A DNA stretch of 64,000 bases from positions 947,681 to 1,011,680 of the forward strand of contig JAAFIS010000001.1 in assembly GCA_013298695.1 (NCBI GenBank), written 5' to 3'. Every line of letters begins with the position of its first letter. The first letter of the stretch is position 1. Source of the DNA: Betaproteobacteria bacterium. GTDB taxonomy: Bacteria; Pseudomonadota; Gammaproteobacteria; Burkholderiales; Casimicrobiaceae. Made by a program: the position numbers and the translations under genes. A model generated the notes under the pieces. It saw nothing but the letters and a program-made list of their open reading frames with translations. It was not told the origin of the DNA and did not search any database. Positions 7,968 through 17,126 of the stretch are shown in pieces.

Positions 7968-10700
7968 GTGTGTTTTTCCCGTGTGATCCTGTGCGCGATT
8001 GCGGTCGCTGCGCTCATGTGCGCCGAACGCTCGTTTGCTGCCACGAAAACGTGGTCGGGCTTCGGCGGAAGTGCCAATTGGTCGTCTGGTGGCAACTGGA
8101 GTCCCTTGGGAGCCCCGCTCGCCGGCGACACCGTGGTGTTCAATTCCGCCGTCGCTAGCAATGCTGATCTCTCGGTAGCTATCGGTGCCATCGTGTTCGG
8201 CGCCAATTCCGGAGGCAGTGTCATCAGTGGCGCCGTGACGATCAATGCCGCTGCAGCTACTTTCAACATTGATGACCAAGCCACAAGCACGAGCAGCCCG
8301 AACACCATCAACGCATCGATTGCAAACAGCTCAGGTACCACGCTTTGGGTGAAGTCGGTCATTGCGGGGCACGTGCTGGCGCTGCAGGGACTCGTCAGTG
8401 GTGGGCCGCCTGCGGGCAGCGAAGGCATCCGCATTTACGGCCCCGGCACGGTCAGGTTCAACCACAACTTGAACAACACCTATCTCGGCAAAACCATTGT
8501 TCGCTCGGCCGACGCCAACGGCGGCAATGGCTTGTTGCAAATGGCTGGAACCGCGCTGGCGGTCATCCCAGGCGAGTTGATCGTTGGCACTGGCACCACG
8601 GCAAGCACCGCGGCGGATCGTCCGCAGGCGCAGTGGCTCATCAGCCAAGTCTTGGCCGACACCAGCAAAGTGACGGTTGGCCCCGATGGATTACTCGCCC
8701 TGGGTGGCAGCACTGAAACGATTGCTCAACTGAGCGGTACGGGAAGTATGACCACGACGGGCGGTTTCGCCGTACTGACCGTTGGCGATGCGGGCGATTT
8801 CACCTGGGGCGGTGTCATTTCAGGGCCGGGCAGCGTCACCAAAGTCGGCACCGGAACCCTGAGCTACACCGCGGCCCAGACCTACACCGGCTCCACCCGC
8901 GTGAGCGGTGGCACGCTGTTGCTTGGAGCGCCATCTTTTGTCAAGGCGATTAGAGGCCCGCTTTCAATCGGCATGGGCGCGGGCACAGCGACCACCGCCA
9001 CACTGCGACTAGCAAACGGATTTCAAATTAGCGACGTCCTTGATACTCCAATCATCACAATAAATTCCGACGGCAAGTTTGACAACGGTGGGTTCAGGGA
9101 TGACGTGCGCGCGATCAGTATGAACGGCGGCAGCATCGAATTGCGCGGCGAAATCCTACAAGTCAATGACACTCTGACCATGGTGGGTGGCACCATCATT
9201 GGTGCGGGCACCTTGCGATTGAGCAATCAATTGGTCGCGACCGCGACCGGCGCCGTGGGCGCAGCAACGATCAACGCGGACGTTGTATTGATGGCTCCGA
9301 CAACGACCTTCACGGTCAATGACGGCAGCACACAGCCTGAGCTTGCGATTGGCGGCCCTCTACGAACGGGTGGGTCTATCCGCGACATCATAAAAACTGG
9401 CTCCGGCACACTGCGCTTCGCGGGCACCGCCGCCAACACCTACGGCGGCAGCACTACGATTGCGCAAGGCGTTCTTGAACTCGCCAAGTCGGACAACGTC
9501 GTGGCCATCAGCGGCCCCGTCGTGATCGGTAACAGCACCGATCCCGCAGGCTCGGCCACGCTCAGAAACCTCGCCAGCAATCAACTCTTTGACAAACCCA
9601 GCGTGCAAATCAACGCGTCGGGTGTGTATCAAGTGTCAAATTCTTCGACGGCCGCGCGTACCGAAACCATCGGCCCATTGAGCGGGAGCGGAAAGCTCTT
9701 TGTGCCGTTTAGACCGGAGCTCACGATCGATTTTGCGAGTGGTGTCAGCACGTTCACGGGAGCCATTGACGATCCCGCGCCGAACGCAACCGGCAACAAG
9801 CGCATTAACAAGCGCGGCGGCGGCACGCAAGTCTTCACGGCTAACGCGAATTACGACGGTTTTCTGATTCCGTTTGCGGGCGAATTACAGATCAACGGAC
9901 AAATGCCTAATGCGCCAGTGTCGCTAGATGGCGGCACAATCTCCGGCACGGGTCGGGTAGAAAACATCGATGTCAGTAGTGGTGCGATTCGTCCCGGTTC
10001 CGGAATCGGCGGCACGCTCACTGCGAATACGGTTCGAATGGGGTTCGGCACAGGAACGAAATTGTTGATCGATATGGCGAGCGCCGCGCCGGGTGGGTTT
10101 GGCAAGCTCAATGTACAGAGCGTGTTGGACCCAAACGCAGGTTTGCAGGGCGCGCGAATCGAAGTGAATCTAATTGGCGGCTACGTGCCGCCGCTGGGGA
10201 CGACCGTCGAGATCATCAACAAGAGTAGCGGCGGACTCGCGAGCAGCCGTTTTCGCAACAGCTCCGTCGCCGCGGGGCCGCACAACATGGCCGTTTCCTA
10301 TACGGGCGGAGACGGAAACGACGTGACGTTGACCGCCGCCAAAACCCTCGATGTAGACGGCGACGGCGAATATTCAGCCGCCACTGACGGCTTGCTGATT
10401 TCGCGGTTCATCGCTGGCATCACCTCAGGCACCGCGCTCACGACTAACGCCGTGGCCGCAAGCAATGGCGCAAAACGCACAACTGCCGCGGATGCAGCCG
10501 CCTACGTGACTCACCTCGGTAACGCGCTTAAAGTGAGCCAAAACGCTAGCGTAGAAACCGTCGACAGCATTCTGATTCTGAGGTGGATGCTTGGCTTTCG
10601 CGCGACAGCACTTGTGACCGGGCTCGCCATACCTCCCAGCTTGACGGCCGAGCAGTATGCCGATCAGATTCGTAACCTATTGCAGCAATTGACGCCGTAG
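7968..10700 (+). CDS. secreted beta-strand-repeat protein with dockerin-like C terminus
   Basis: About 910 residues from the GTG at 7968, chosen because AAAGGGG lies six bases upstream and a signal peptide (VILCAIAVAALMC, cleavage after SFA) follows at once; the frame opens at 7866 but that part is repeat DNA. The body is Gly/Thr/Asn-rich with several copies of the autotransporter-associated beta-strand repeat, for example GTGTLSYTAAQTYTGSTRVS and GSGTLRFAGTAANTYGGSTT, predicting a long beta-helix. No C-terminal autotransporter barrel is seen. The last 90 residues hold a dockerin-like calcium motif (DVDGDGEYSAATDGLL) and a second, degenerate unit (SVETVDSILILRWMLG). A surface or extracellular fibre is likely; how it leaves the cell is unclear. 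Confidence 0.85.
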   Translation: MCFSRVILCAIAVAALMCAERSFAATKTWSGFGGSANWSSGGNWSPLGAPLAGDTVVFNSAVASNADLSVAIGAIVFGANSGGSVISGAVTINAAAATFNIDDQATSTSSPNTINASIANSSGTTLWVKSVIAGHVLALQGLVSGGPPAGSEGIRIYGPGTVRFNHNLNNTYLGKTIVRSADANGGNGLLQMAGTALAVIPGELIVGTGTTASTAADRPQAQWLISQVLADTSKVTVGPDGLLALGGSTETIAQLSGTGSMTTTGGFAVLTVGDAGDFTWGGVISGPGSVTKVGTGTLSYTAAQTYTGSTRVSGGTLLLGAPSFVKAIRGPLSIGMGAGTATTATLRLANGFQISDVLDTPIITINSDGKFDNGGFRDDVRAISMNGGSIELRGEILQVNDTLTMVGGTIIGAGTLRLSNQLVATATGAVGAATINADVVLMAPTTTFTVNDGSTQPELAIGGPLRTGGSIRDIIKTGSGTLRFAGTAANTYGGSTTIAQGVLELAKSDNVVAISGPVVIGNSTDPAGSATLRNLASNQLFDKPSVQINASGVYQVSNSSTAARTETIGPLSGSGKLFVPFRPELTIDFASGVSTFTGAIDDPAPNATGNKRINKRGGGTQVFTANANYDGFLIPFAGELQINGQMPNAPVSLDGGTISGTGRVENIDVSSGAIRPGSGIGGTLTANTVRMGFGTGTKLLIDMASAAPGGFGKLNVQSVLDPNAGLQGARIEVNLIGGYVPPLGTTVEIINKSSGGLASSRFRNSSVAAGPHNMAVSYTGGDGNDVTLTAAKTLDVDGDGEYSAATDGLLISRFIAGITSGTALTTNAVAASNGAKRTTAADAAAYVTHLGNALKVSQNASVETVDSILILRWMLGFRATALVTGLAIPPSLTAEQYADQIRNLLQQLTP

Positions 10701-10756
10701 CGGTGCGGTTGGTGATGATCAGGTTTGTTGGAGACGGTCGGGTTGTACTCGGGGTT

Positions 10757-10816
10757 GTAGGCGACGACTTTGCGTCGCTTCGTGCCAAGGAGGAGCGCGG
10801 CCAAGTCCGCGCCTAC
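10757..10816. repeat. dispersed GTAGGCG...CGCCTAC repeat, copy B
   Basis: A near-identical copy of the 7854-7912 element, placed just after the stop of the same large gene, so the beta-strand-repeat gene is flanked by two copies in the same orientation. The remaining 10701-10928 interval holds no other convincing feature. Confidence 0.85.
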
Positions 10817-10928
10817 GCACTACTTGATCGCTTATCGCTCGATTTCCCAGGGTTAAGCGGGCGCTTTCATTTAAGCTCGACAATAAGATTAATTGACGCT
10901 TAGCCCGCGTTAATTGGTATAAACCTGG

Positions 10929-11144
10929 TTAGGGTTGACGCACGTCGTCCTCTCGCTCCGTCTGCGCCGCGTCGAGCTTCGCCGCCTCACTCGGCCGCCT
11001 GCGCTTTTGAATCGTGAACCACATCCAAAGCCCGACTGGAATCACACCTAAAAACAAGAAGCGCACAACGCCCTTGAGCACGCTCTCCGATACGATCGAA
11101 ATCATGATGACCACGTAGAGCCAACCGATCACCAATACATGCAT
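10929..11144 (-). CDS. small membrane protein of unknown function
   Basis: 71 residues from the ATG at 11144, preceded by AAAGGA at good spacing; a longer open frame to 11288 has no ribosome site. Two hydrophobic segments (about residues 2-22 and 25-41) are followed by a charged cytoplasmic tail (KRRRPSEAAKLDAAQTERED). It reads divergently from phaC, about 100 bp away. No function can be assigned from the sequence. Confidence 0.65.
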   Translation of the reverse strand: MHVLVIGWLYVVIMISIVSESVLKGVVRFLFLGVIPVGLWMWFTIQKRRRPSEAAKLDAAQTEREDDVRQP

Positions 11145-11246
11145 GTCGTTTCCTTTGTGTTGCGCTAAATCATAACTCCCGCGTTCGCTGTAGAAGCTTG
11201 ACATTCCCCATTGCCAACTGGATTCGACTCGCCTACATTCGGGCGT

Positions 11247-12953
11247 ATGGATCTCAGCGATTACACAAAGACGCATCAAGCGTGGCAAGAGTTTCTTTCT
11301 AAAAGCGCCGGTGGAGTGGGTGTCGGTACGGCGGGAAGGCCGTCATTTGCGTTCCCCAATATGCCAATGAACGCGCTGCAGATCGAGGCAGGTTGGTGGT
11401 GGCTGCCTTCGGTAAAACCCGAGGTCTGGCAAGCGGTCGCAGCCAAGTGGTTTGCGCTCGACACGAAACTCGACGAACTCGTCGCGAAAGATCGGCGCTT
11501 CCGCAGCGACTCGTGGACTAAACAGCCGTTTTTTCAAGGTGTTCGCGATCAGTATGTGAGAACGGCTGCCTTCTGGCGCGACTTACTTCAAAGTGCAACG
11601 CTCGACGAAAAGGAAAAGCACCGCGCTCGATTCTTCTTGGAGCAGTGGCTCGATGCCATCGCGCCCACGAACTATTTCGCCACCAATCCTGAGGCCATCG
11701 AAAAGGCGATAGAAACCAAAGGCGAGAGCCTTAAACACGGGATCGAAAATCTCGTGCACGACATTGAACGTGGTCACATCGCGATGACGGATGAATCGGC
11801 TTTCGCCGTCGGAAAAAACGTAGCGCTCTCAAAGGGCGATGTGATTTTCCGCAACGATTTGATCGAGCTGATTCACTACGCGCCGACGCAGAAAACCGTG
11901 CATGAGCGCCCGCTATTGATCGTGCCGCCCTGCATCAACAAGTTCTACATCCTGGATCTCAAGCCTGAGAATTCTTTCGTGGGGCATGCCGTTCAAGCGG
12001 GCTTTGATGTTTATCTTGTGTCATGGCGCAACGTGCCCGAGTCGCTAAAAACGCTCACCTGGGAAGACTATCTCGAATCGGGCGTGTTAACCGCGATTGA
12101 TGAAGTGCGCGAACACGCAAGCGTAGAGACGATCAACACGCTTGGCTTCTGCGTGGGCGGAACGATTCTCGCGTGCTCGCTCGCGGTGCTCGCCGCGCGC
12201 GGAGAGCTGGAAGACTTCGTCGAAAGCGCGACCTATCTGACAACGCTCTTGGATTTCAGCGAACCCGGCGACATTCAGGCGTATTTGGGCGAGAGCACTT
12301 ACGCGATGCGCGTGCAGCAGCTCGGCGAAGACGGCACCAACGGCCTGATGAGGGGCGCGGAGTTGGCGCAGGCCTTCGCGAGTTTGCGCGCGAACGATTT
12401 GATCTGGAGCTTCGTCGTCAAAAACTATTTGAAGGGCGAAGATCCGCCCGCGTTCGATTTGCTCTACTGGAATAGCGATTCGACGAACTTGCCAGGGCCG
12501 ATGTATCTCTATTACCTGCGCAACTTCTATCTCGATAATCAGCTCACGCAACTCGGCGCGCTCACCATGCTCGACGAGCCGATTGATTTGTCGCTTGTCA
12601 CCATTGATTCGTATGTGTACTCGTCTCGCGAAGACCACATCGTGCCGTGGAGGAGCGCGTTTGCATCGGCAGAACTGTGGGGCGGCGATGTTGAATTTGT
12701 GCTCGGTGCGTCGGGGCATATCGCTGGCGTCGTCAATCCGCCGGTGCCACAAAAACGCTCATACTGGACAGCCGCATGGCCCGCAGCTTCACCCGAAGCG
12801 TGGGATGCGAAAGCTAAAGAGCATGCTGGAAGCTGGTGGCCGCATTGGTATCAATGGCTTGCGAAGCGCTCTGGGAAAAAAGTGACGGCGCGAAAACATA
12901 AAACGAGCAAGTTGGGTGCTGCGCCCGGCTCATACGTTCTAGAAAAGATTTAG
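11247..12953 (+). CDS. phaC: class I poly(3-hydroxyalkanoate) synthase
   Basis: 568 residues from the ATG at 11247 (MDLSDYTKTHQAWQEF), which matches the usual N terminus better than the open frame from 11211. The alpha/beta-hydrolase core holds the PhaC lipase-like box GFCVGG with nucleophile C302, D463 in SREDHIVPW and H491 in SGHIAGVVNPP, completing the catalytic triad. The enzyme polymerises (R)-3-hydroxyacyl-CoA into storage polyester at the granule surface. Size and motif order fit class I synthases that act on short-chain substrates. phaB follows 30 bp downstream, and the two are probably one operon. phaA is not in the window. Confidence 0.95.
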   Translation: MDLSDYTKTHQAWQEFLSKSAGGVGVGTAGRPSFAFPNMPMNALQIEAGWWWLPSVKPEVWQAVAAKWFALDTKLDELVAKDRRFRSDSWTKQPFFQGVRDQYVRTAAFWRDLLQSATLDEKEKHRARFFLEQWLDAIAPTNYFATNPEAIEKAIETKGESLKHGIENLVHDIERGHIAMTDESAFAVGKNVALSKGDVIFRNDLIELIHYAPTQKTVHERPLLIVPPCINKFYILDLKPENSFVGHAVQAGFDVYLVSWRNVPESLKTLTWEDYLESGVLTAIDEVREHASVETINTLGFCVGGTILACSLAVLAARGELEDFVESATYLTTLLDFSEPGDIQAYLGESTYAMRVQQLGEDGTNGLMRGAELAQAFASLRANDLIWSFVVKNYLKGEDPPAFDLLYWNSDSTNLPGPMYLYYLRNFYLDNQLTQLGALTMLDEPIDLSLVTIDSYVYSSREDHIVPWRSAFASAELWGGDVEFVLGASGHIAGVVNPPVPQKRSYWTAAWPAASPEAWDAKAKEHAGSWWPHWYQWLAKRSGKKVTARKHKTSKLGAAPGSYVLEKI

Positions 12954-12983
12954 TTTTTACACAACAGTTCTAAGGAGGAAAAG

Positions 12984-13724
12984 ATGTCACGAGTTGCATT
13001 AATTACAGGCGGAATGGGCGGTCTTGGTGAAGCCATTTGTATCAAGATGGCGGCGCTCGGCTACAAAGTGGTCACCACCTATTCGCCAGGCAACAAGAGC
13101 TGGAACGAATGGCTCGATTCAATGAACAAAATGGGTTTCGGATTTCGCGCATATGCGTGCGATGTCGCTAACTTCGAATCGGCTAAAGAGTGTGCCGAAA
13201 AAATAGAGAAGGAAGTGGGCGCGATTGACGTACTAGTGAATAACGCGGGCATAACTCGCGATATGACGTTCAAAAAGATGGACAAAGTGAATTGGGATGC
13301 CGTGATGTCCACCAATCTCGACTCAGTGTTCAATATGACCAAGCAAGTGTGCGAGGGCATGGTTGAGCGCGGTTGGGGTCGCATCATTAACATCTCTTCA
13401 GTCAACGGCCAAAAAGGCGCATTTGGTCAAACCAATTACTCAGCTGCCAAAGCCGGTATGCACGGATTTAGCAAAGCACTTGCGCTAGAGGTCGCACGAA
13501 AGGGCGTTACCGTCAATACCATTTCACCAGGCTACATCGGCACCAAGATGGTAATGGCGATTCCGTCCGACGTGCTCGATTCAAAAATTATCCCGCAGAT
13601 TCCAATGGGACGGCTCGGAAAACCAGAAGAAGTTGCCGGGCTAGTGGCGTACCTAGCGAGCGATGAAGCGGCATTTTTGACGGGTGCGAACATCGCGATT
13701 AACGGCGGGCAACACATGCATTAA
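12984..13724 (+). CDS. phaB: acetoacetyl-CoA reductase (NADPH)
   Basis: 246 residues, a short-chain dehydrogenase. The cofactor loop TGGMGGLGEAI is at residues 8-18, the NNAG motif at about 89-92, the catalytic Ser in ISSVNGQKGAFGQ, and YSAAK supplies Tyr and Lys. The GQTNYSAAKAGMHGFSKA segment is characteristic of PhaB. It reduces acetoacetyl-CoA to (R)-3-hydroxybutyryl-CoA for the synthase encoded just upstream. A strong AAGGAGG ribosome site precedes the ATG at 12984. Confidence 0.95.
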   Translation: MSRVALITGGMGGLGEAICIKMAALGYKVVTTYSPGNKSWNEWLDSMNKMGFGFRAYACDVANFESAKECAEKIEKEVGAIDVLVNNAGITRDMTFKKMDKVNWDAVMSTNLDSVFNMTKQVCEGMVERGWGRIINISSVNGQKGAFGQTNYSAAKAGMHGFSKALALEVARKGVTVNTISPGYIGTKMVMAIPSDVLDSKIIPQIPMGRLGKPEEVAGLVAYLASDEAAFLTGANIAINGGQHMH

Positions 13725-14061
13725 GTTAAGCGCCAGGCGCTCTATGTGTGACCCGCTTGCGTTGCGTGGACGGAAGTGTCGCCAGATGTAGTAACGAGCG
13801 TGTTACGAGGCGCTCTCGTGGCAAGTTTCTTGCTTTTGTTAAAGCGCTGGCGAGGCCTGATTGTTAACCGTTTTACGCAGGTTGGGATGTTGTGTGCAGA
13901 GACGCCGAGGTTGCTTAAGTTTGCGCGTTGTGTCCGGCGGTCTCGCACATGAGAACGGGTGTTGCTCAGTAATTTTTTTTGTATGCGCAGGCAACGCGGC
14001 TAACAATAAAACAGGGTTGCGGCGACGCACGCGCTCTGTCGGTGTTGGGCGATTTACGTAA
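13725..14061. other. intergenic region without a supported gene
   Basis: 337 bp between phaB and the GGDEF-EAL gene. A short perfect hairpin (AGCGCC-A-GGCGCT) lies at 13729-13741 right after phaB but has no T run. Short open frames on both strands lack ribosome sites and recognisable composition. It probably contains the promoter of the following gene; no clear -35/-10 pair was seen. Confidence 0.5.
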
Positions 14062-16515
14062 ATGTCGTCAGCGCTTGTGCACCAGATGGATTCCCCTGCA
14101 GCTGCGTTTGACGGACGCACCGGGAGAGTTGAGCAACTGAACGAGGCATGGTCGCTTACGCCTGAACTGTTGGCGCTCTCTGGAAGCATTCGGCTGTCGG
14201 AATTCGAAGAAGAAACTACGCGTGCCTTACTGCCTATCGCTAGCCATTCTGAAGGCCTGCGAGACCGAATTCGCGAAGCGGTCAATAATGGTCCCCAGAC
14301 GCTTGGAGTGATGATTTCGGTTGGCGGCGTGGCCAAGCTTCACCAGATTAAGTTTCTATCGATGTCGCGCGATGTCCGCGGAGGCCGACACGCTCCGAAT
14401 CCGTTGGTCGTAGCCTGGTTATCCATGCCGCCAAAGTCCGGAGGCGACGGCGTACACGCTGATATGACTGAGGCCCTCGCGAGGTATGGAGCCTTGATCG
14501 CCGAGCCTTGGGCATACGTCGACGCGGCGGGTATCTATCGATATGTCAATCCCCAAGCGCTCGCCGTGCTCGGCCCGGACGGCGCTGGCGGGCTGGTGGG
14601 CATGCACTTCGCTCAATGGGCGCTCGATCGGCCCGGTCGTTCCGTGGGTGTGGATGCGATTGCGCGCGGCTTGAAAGGAGCGAATCTTTCGTATGATCGG
14701 CTGCGCTTTGACCATAGATTTGGCGAGGAGCGCTGGCATCGCGTTGAGATTCATCCCGACCGCGATCACGGCGGCAAATTGCTCGGCGTTTTCGTCATTT
14801 CACACGACGTGCATGAGCATCGGCTTGCACAAGAGAAAGCGCGGAGCGCGCAAAACTTACTTGACCTGCATCTACGTCACGGGCCGTTTGTTGTCATTGA
14901 ACTCGATGAAGAATTGACGATTGTCAGTTGGTCGCCAAAAGCTGAGGCCTTGTTTGGATGTGCTGCTAGTGAAGCGATCGGCACCACTGTCCGCAGTTTG
15001 GGTCTCATTCCCGACATTGACGACGTCGAGCCCGGATTAAAGGCGCTTCTCGCGCAAGAGGGTGCTCAAGCATGGCGCAGCCGTAACCAAAACCGTACGC
15101 GCAACGGAGACATGGTGTGGGTAGACTGGTTTGATTCCGCGGTGCGCGATCCGGTGTCGGGGCGGGCAACGATTCTTTGCCTCGGTGTAGACGTGACGCA
15201 AGAATTCGCGCTCAAGCGACGTCTTGGAGTCGCCGCGACACACGATGAGCTCACGGGGGCGCTCAACCGCAAAGCGTTGTCGCTGTTCGCCGCGGCCAAA
15301 CTTGAGCGCGGCTCGCAAGTGGCGCTCGTTCTAATCGGAATCGATTCGTTCAAACAGATGAACGACTACCGTGGGCATTTGGAGGGAGACAAGCTATTAG
15401 TTGCTATCGCGCAGCGTTTGCAGGGAATGCTCAATCCCGGCGAAAGGATGGCGCGTTTTGGTGGCGATGAATTTGCGGTGCTTCTTGACCTTGAGCACCA
15501 CGCGAGCGATGCCGCGCTTTTCCAGCGCACAAACACTTTCTTGCAAGGTGTCGCTGAGCCCATAACGAGCGAATTTGAATTTTCGGTGACCGCGAGCGCG
15601 GGTATCGCAAAATCAACCGACGCGGACAGCAACGCTGAGCTGCTATTCCAAAATGTGGATCTTGCGCTGCAGCGCGCAAAGGCAGAATGCCGCGGAAGTG
15701 CCGTAATTTACGAGCGGTTGTTGGGTGTTGCTGCGCGTCGTCGACTAGCGATGGTTGAGTCTTTGCGCAATGCCGTAATGCAACAAAAGATCAGTGTGCG
15801 CTACCAACCCATATTTGAATCATCGAGCGACAAAATAATCGGTGCTGAGGCGCTCGCTCGATGGGTTGAAGACGAGGAGAATGTTGAACCGTCGATCTTC
15901 GTTGCGCTCGCGGAAGAACAAGGCTTTATCCACGAATTGTGGCATTGCGTCATGCGCAAAGCGTGTTTGTTTGCCGCGAGCATCAATGAGCGCGGCAGTC
16001 CATCGTGCTGTCCAATTTCTGTCAACGTTTCGCCGCTGCAGCTAACAGACCGTACGTTCGACCAGCGCGTGATCAGTATCTTGGCTGAAACGCAATGTTT
16101 GCCGGCTTGGATTGAATTTGAAGTTACCGAGTCAGCCGGTCTTGGCGACGGGGAGCGAGCACACATGTTGCGAAAGCTTGCCGGTCTGGGCATTCGTTGC
16201 AGCGTTGACGACTTCGGCACCGGTTACTCAAACTTTGCGCATCTCAAAACCCTGCCGCTGACCTCGCTCAAAATTGACAAATCTTTTATTCGCGATCTTT
16301 CGCGTGGTGAGTTGACAATCGTCAACGCAATCGTGTCGATGGCGCATTCGCTCCATTTAGCGGTGGTTGCCGAAGGCGTCGAATACGTCGAAGAGTTAGT
16401 CGCACTCAAAGCCATTGGTTGTGACCGGTATCAGGGCTTCATCGCGAGCAAAGCGATCGCGGCAGAGGAATTTGCGTCGATGCTGGCTAGTGATCGAAGT
16501 AGCCGAGCGGTGTGA
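14062..16515 (+). CDS. PAS-GGDEF-EAL c-di-GMP signalling protein
   Basis: 817 residues without membrane helices. Two PAS-type regions (about 140-265 and 275-395) precede a GGDEF domain, with GGDEF at 467-471 in RFGGDEFAVLL, and an EAL domain starting near 565, with E596 in AEALARW. NVSPLQL, FEVTESA, DDFGTGYSNF, LKIDKSF, VAEGVE and YQGF are all present, so phosphodiesterase activity is likely. The GGDEF site is canonical but no RxxD inhibitory site is seen upstream of it. Either activity or both may operate, tuned by the PAS sensors. The ATG at 14062 has no strong ribosome site. Confidence 0.92.
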   Translation: MSSALVHQMDSPAAAFDGRTGRVEQLNEAWSLTPELLALSGSIRLSEFEEETTRALLPIASHSEGLRDRIREAVNNGPQTLGVMISVGGVAKLHQIKFLSMSRDVRGGRHAPNPLVVAWLSMPPKSGGDGVHADMTEALARYGALIAEPWAYVDAAGIYRYVNPQALAVLGPDGAGGLVGMHFAQWALDRPGRSVGVDAIARGLKGANLSYDRLRFDHRFGEERWHRVEIHPDRDHGGKLLGVFVISHDVHEHRLAQEKARSAQNLLDLHLRHGPFVVIELDEELTIVSWSPKAEALFGCAASEAIGTTVRSLGLIPDIDDVEPGLKALLAQEGAQAWRSRNQNRTRNGDMVWVDWFDSAVRDPVSGRATILCLGVDVTQEFALKRRLGVAATHDELTGALNRKALSLFAAAKLERGSQVALVLIGIDSFKQMNDYRGHLEGDKLLVAIAQRLQGMLNPGERMARFGGDEFAVLLDLEHHASDAALFQRTNTFLQGVAEPITSEFEFSVTASAGIAKSTDADSNAELLFQNVDLALQRAKAECRGSAVIYERLLGVAARRRLAMVESLRNAVMQQKISVRYQPIFESSSDKIIGAEALARWVEDEENVEPSIFVALAEEQGFIHELWHCVMRKACLFAASINERGSPSCCPISVNVSPLQLTDRTFDQRVISILAETQCLPAWIEFEVTESAGLGDGERAHMLRKLAGLGIRCSVDDFGTGYSNFAHLKTLPLTSLKIDKSFIRDLSRGELTIVNAIVSMAHSLHLAVVAEGVEYVEELVALKAIGCDRYQGFIASKAIAAEEFASMLASDRSSRAV

Positions 16516-16671
16516 CCCTCTCTCGTATGCGACATAAGGTCAGCCCTACTCAAAGCTCTGAATTTCGCAACACAGTCTTGCGGAGGCTTGTGGTTTTACA
16601 TAACCCGTAGCACAATCGGGGCTGGTGTCGCGAAGGACGCGGCCGGGCAGTCAAAATTTGAGGAGATTGAC

Positions 16672-17004
16672 ATGGCAGGTTGGTACGAACTTAGCAAGAG
16701 TAGCGATGGTCAGTTTCGCTTCGTGCTGAAAGCAGGAAACAGTGAAACCATTCTGACGAGTGAGCTGTATCAGGCCAAAGCGTCCGCTGAAAATGGAATC
16801 GCTTCGGTGCAAACAAACTGCGGGAGCGCAGATCGATTCGAAATGAAAACCGCCGCAAACGGCAAATTCATGTTCAATCTGAAAGCAGCGAATCACCAAG
16901 TCATTGGCACCAGTCAGATGTACGCCTCGGAAGACGGTCGTGCCAATGGCATTGCGTCGGTCAAAACTAACGGAACTTCGAAGACGATCAAAGACATGAC
17001 TTAG
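16672..17004 (+). CDS. YegP-like DUF1508 protein, two repeats
   Basis: 110 residues from the ATG at 16672, which has GAGGAG eight bases upstream. Two tandem DUF1508 units are visible, the first around WYELSKSSDGQFRFVLKAGN and the second around RFEMKTAANGKFMFNLKAAN, each ending in an NGIASV segment. E. coli YegP is a relative; its cellular role is not settled. It is a single gene followed by a strong terminator. Confidence 0.92.
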   Translation: MAGWYELSKSSDGQFRFVLKAGNSETILTSELYQAKASAENGIASVQTNCGSADRFEMKTAANGKFMFNLKAANHQVIGTSQMYASEDGRANGIASVKTNGTSKTIKDMT

Positions 17005-17023
17005 TCGCAGTTCTTCTCTCGGT

Positions 17024-17051
17024 AAAAAAAGCAGCTTAGGCTGCTTTTTTT
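17024..17051 (+). terminator. rho-independent terminator after the YegP-like gene
   Basis: The hairpin GCAGC-TTAG-GCTGC is flanked by seven A and seven T residues, so the stem can extend through A-T pairs. It lies 20 bases after the stop. The symmetrical A/T flanks make it potentially bidirectional. Confidence 0.9.
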
Positions 17052-17126
17052 ATTTTGTAGTTGACGCGAGAGCTCAGTCTGAATTCTATAGTTGACAGTT
17101 CAACAATCGCTATTTAAAGTAACGGG

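Noticed and set aside
7796..8434. 212-codon minus-strand frame overlapping the surface-protein gene
   Set aside because: Shadow of the repeat-rich gene on the other strand, with low-complexity Ala/Pro/Thr content and no start signal.
12087..12752. 221-codon minus-strand reading frame inside phaC
   Set aside because: It is the antisense shadow of a well-supported gene; arginine- and histidine-rich composition, no ribosome site.
13861..14061. 66-codon plus-strand frame before the GGDEF-EAL gene
   Set aside because: No ribosome site, Arg/Cys-rich translation, and stops directly at the next gene; treated as intergenic.
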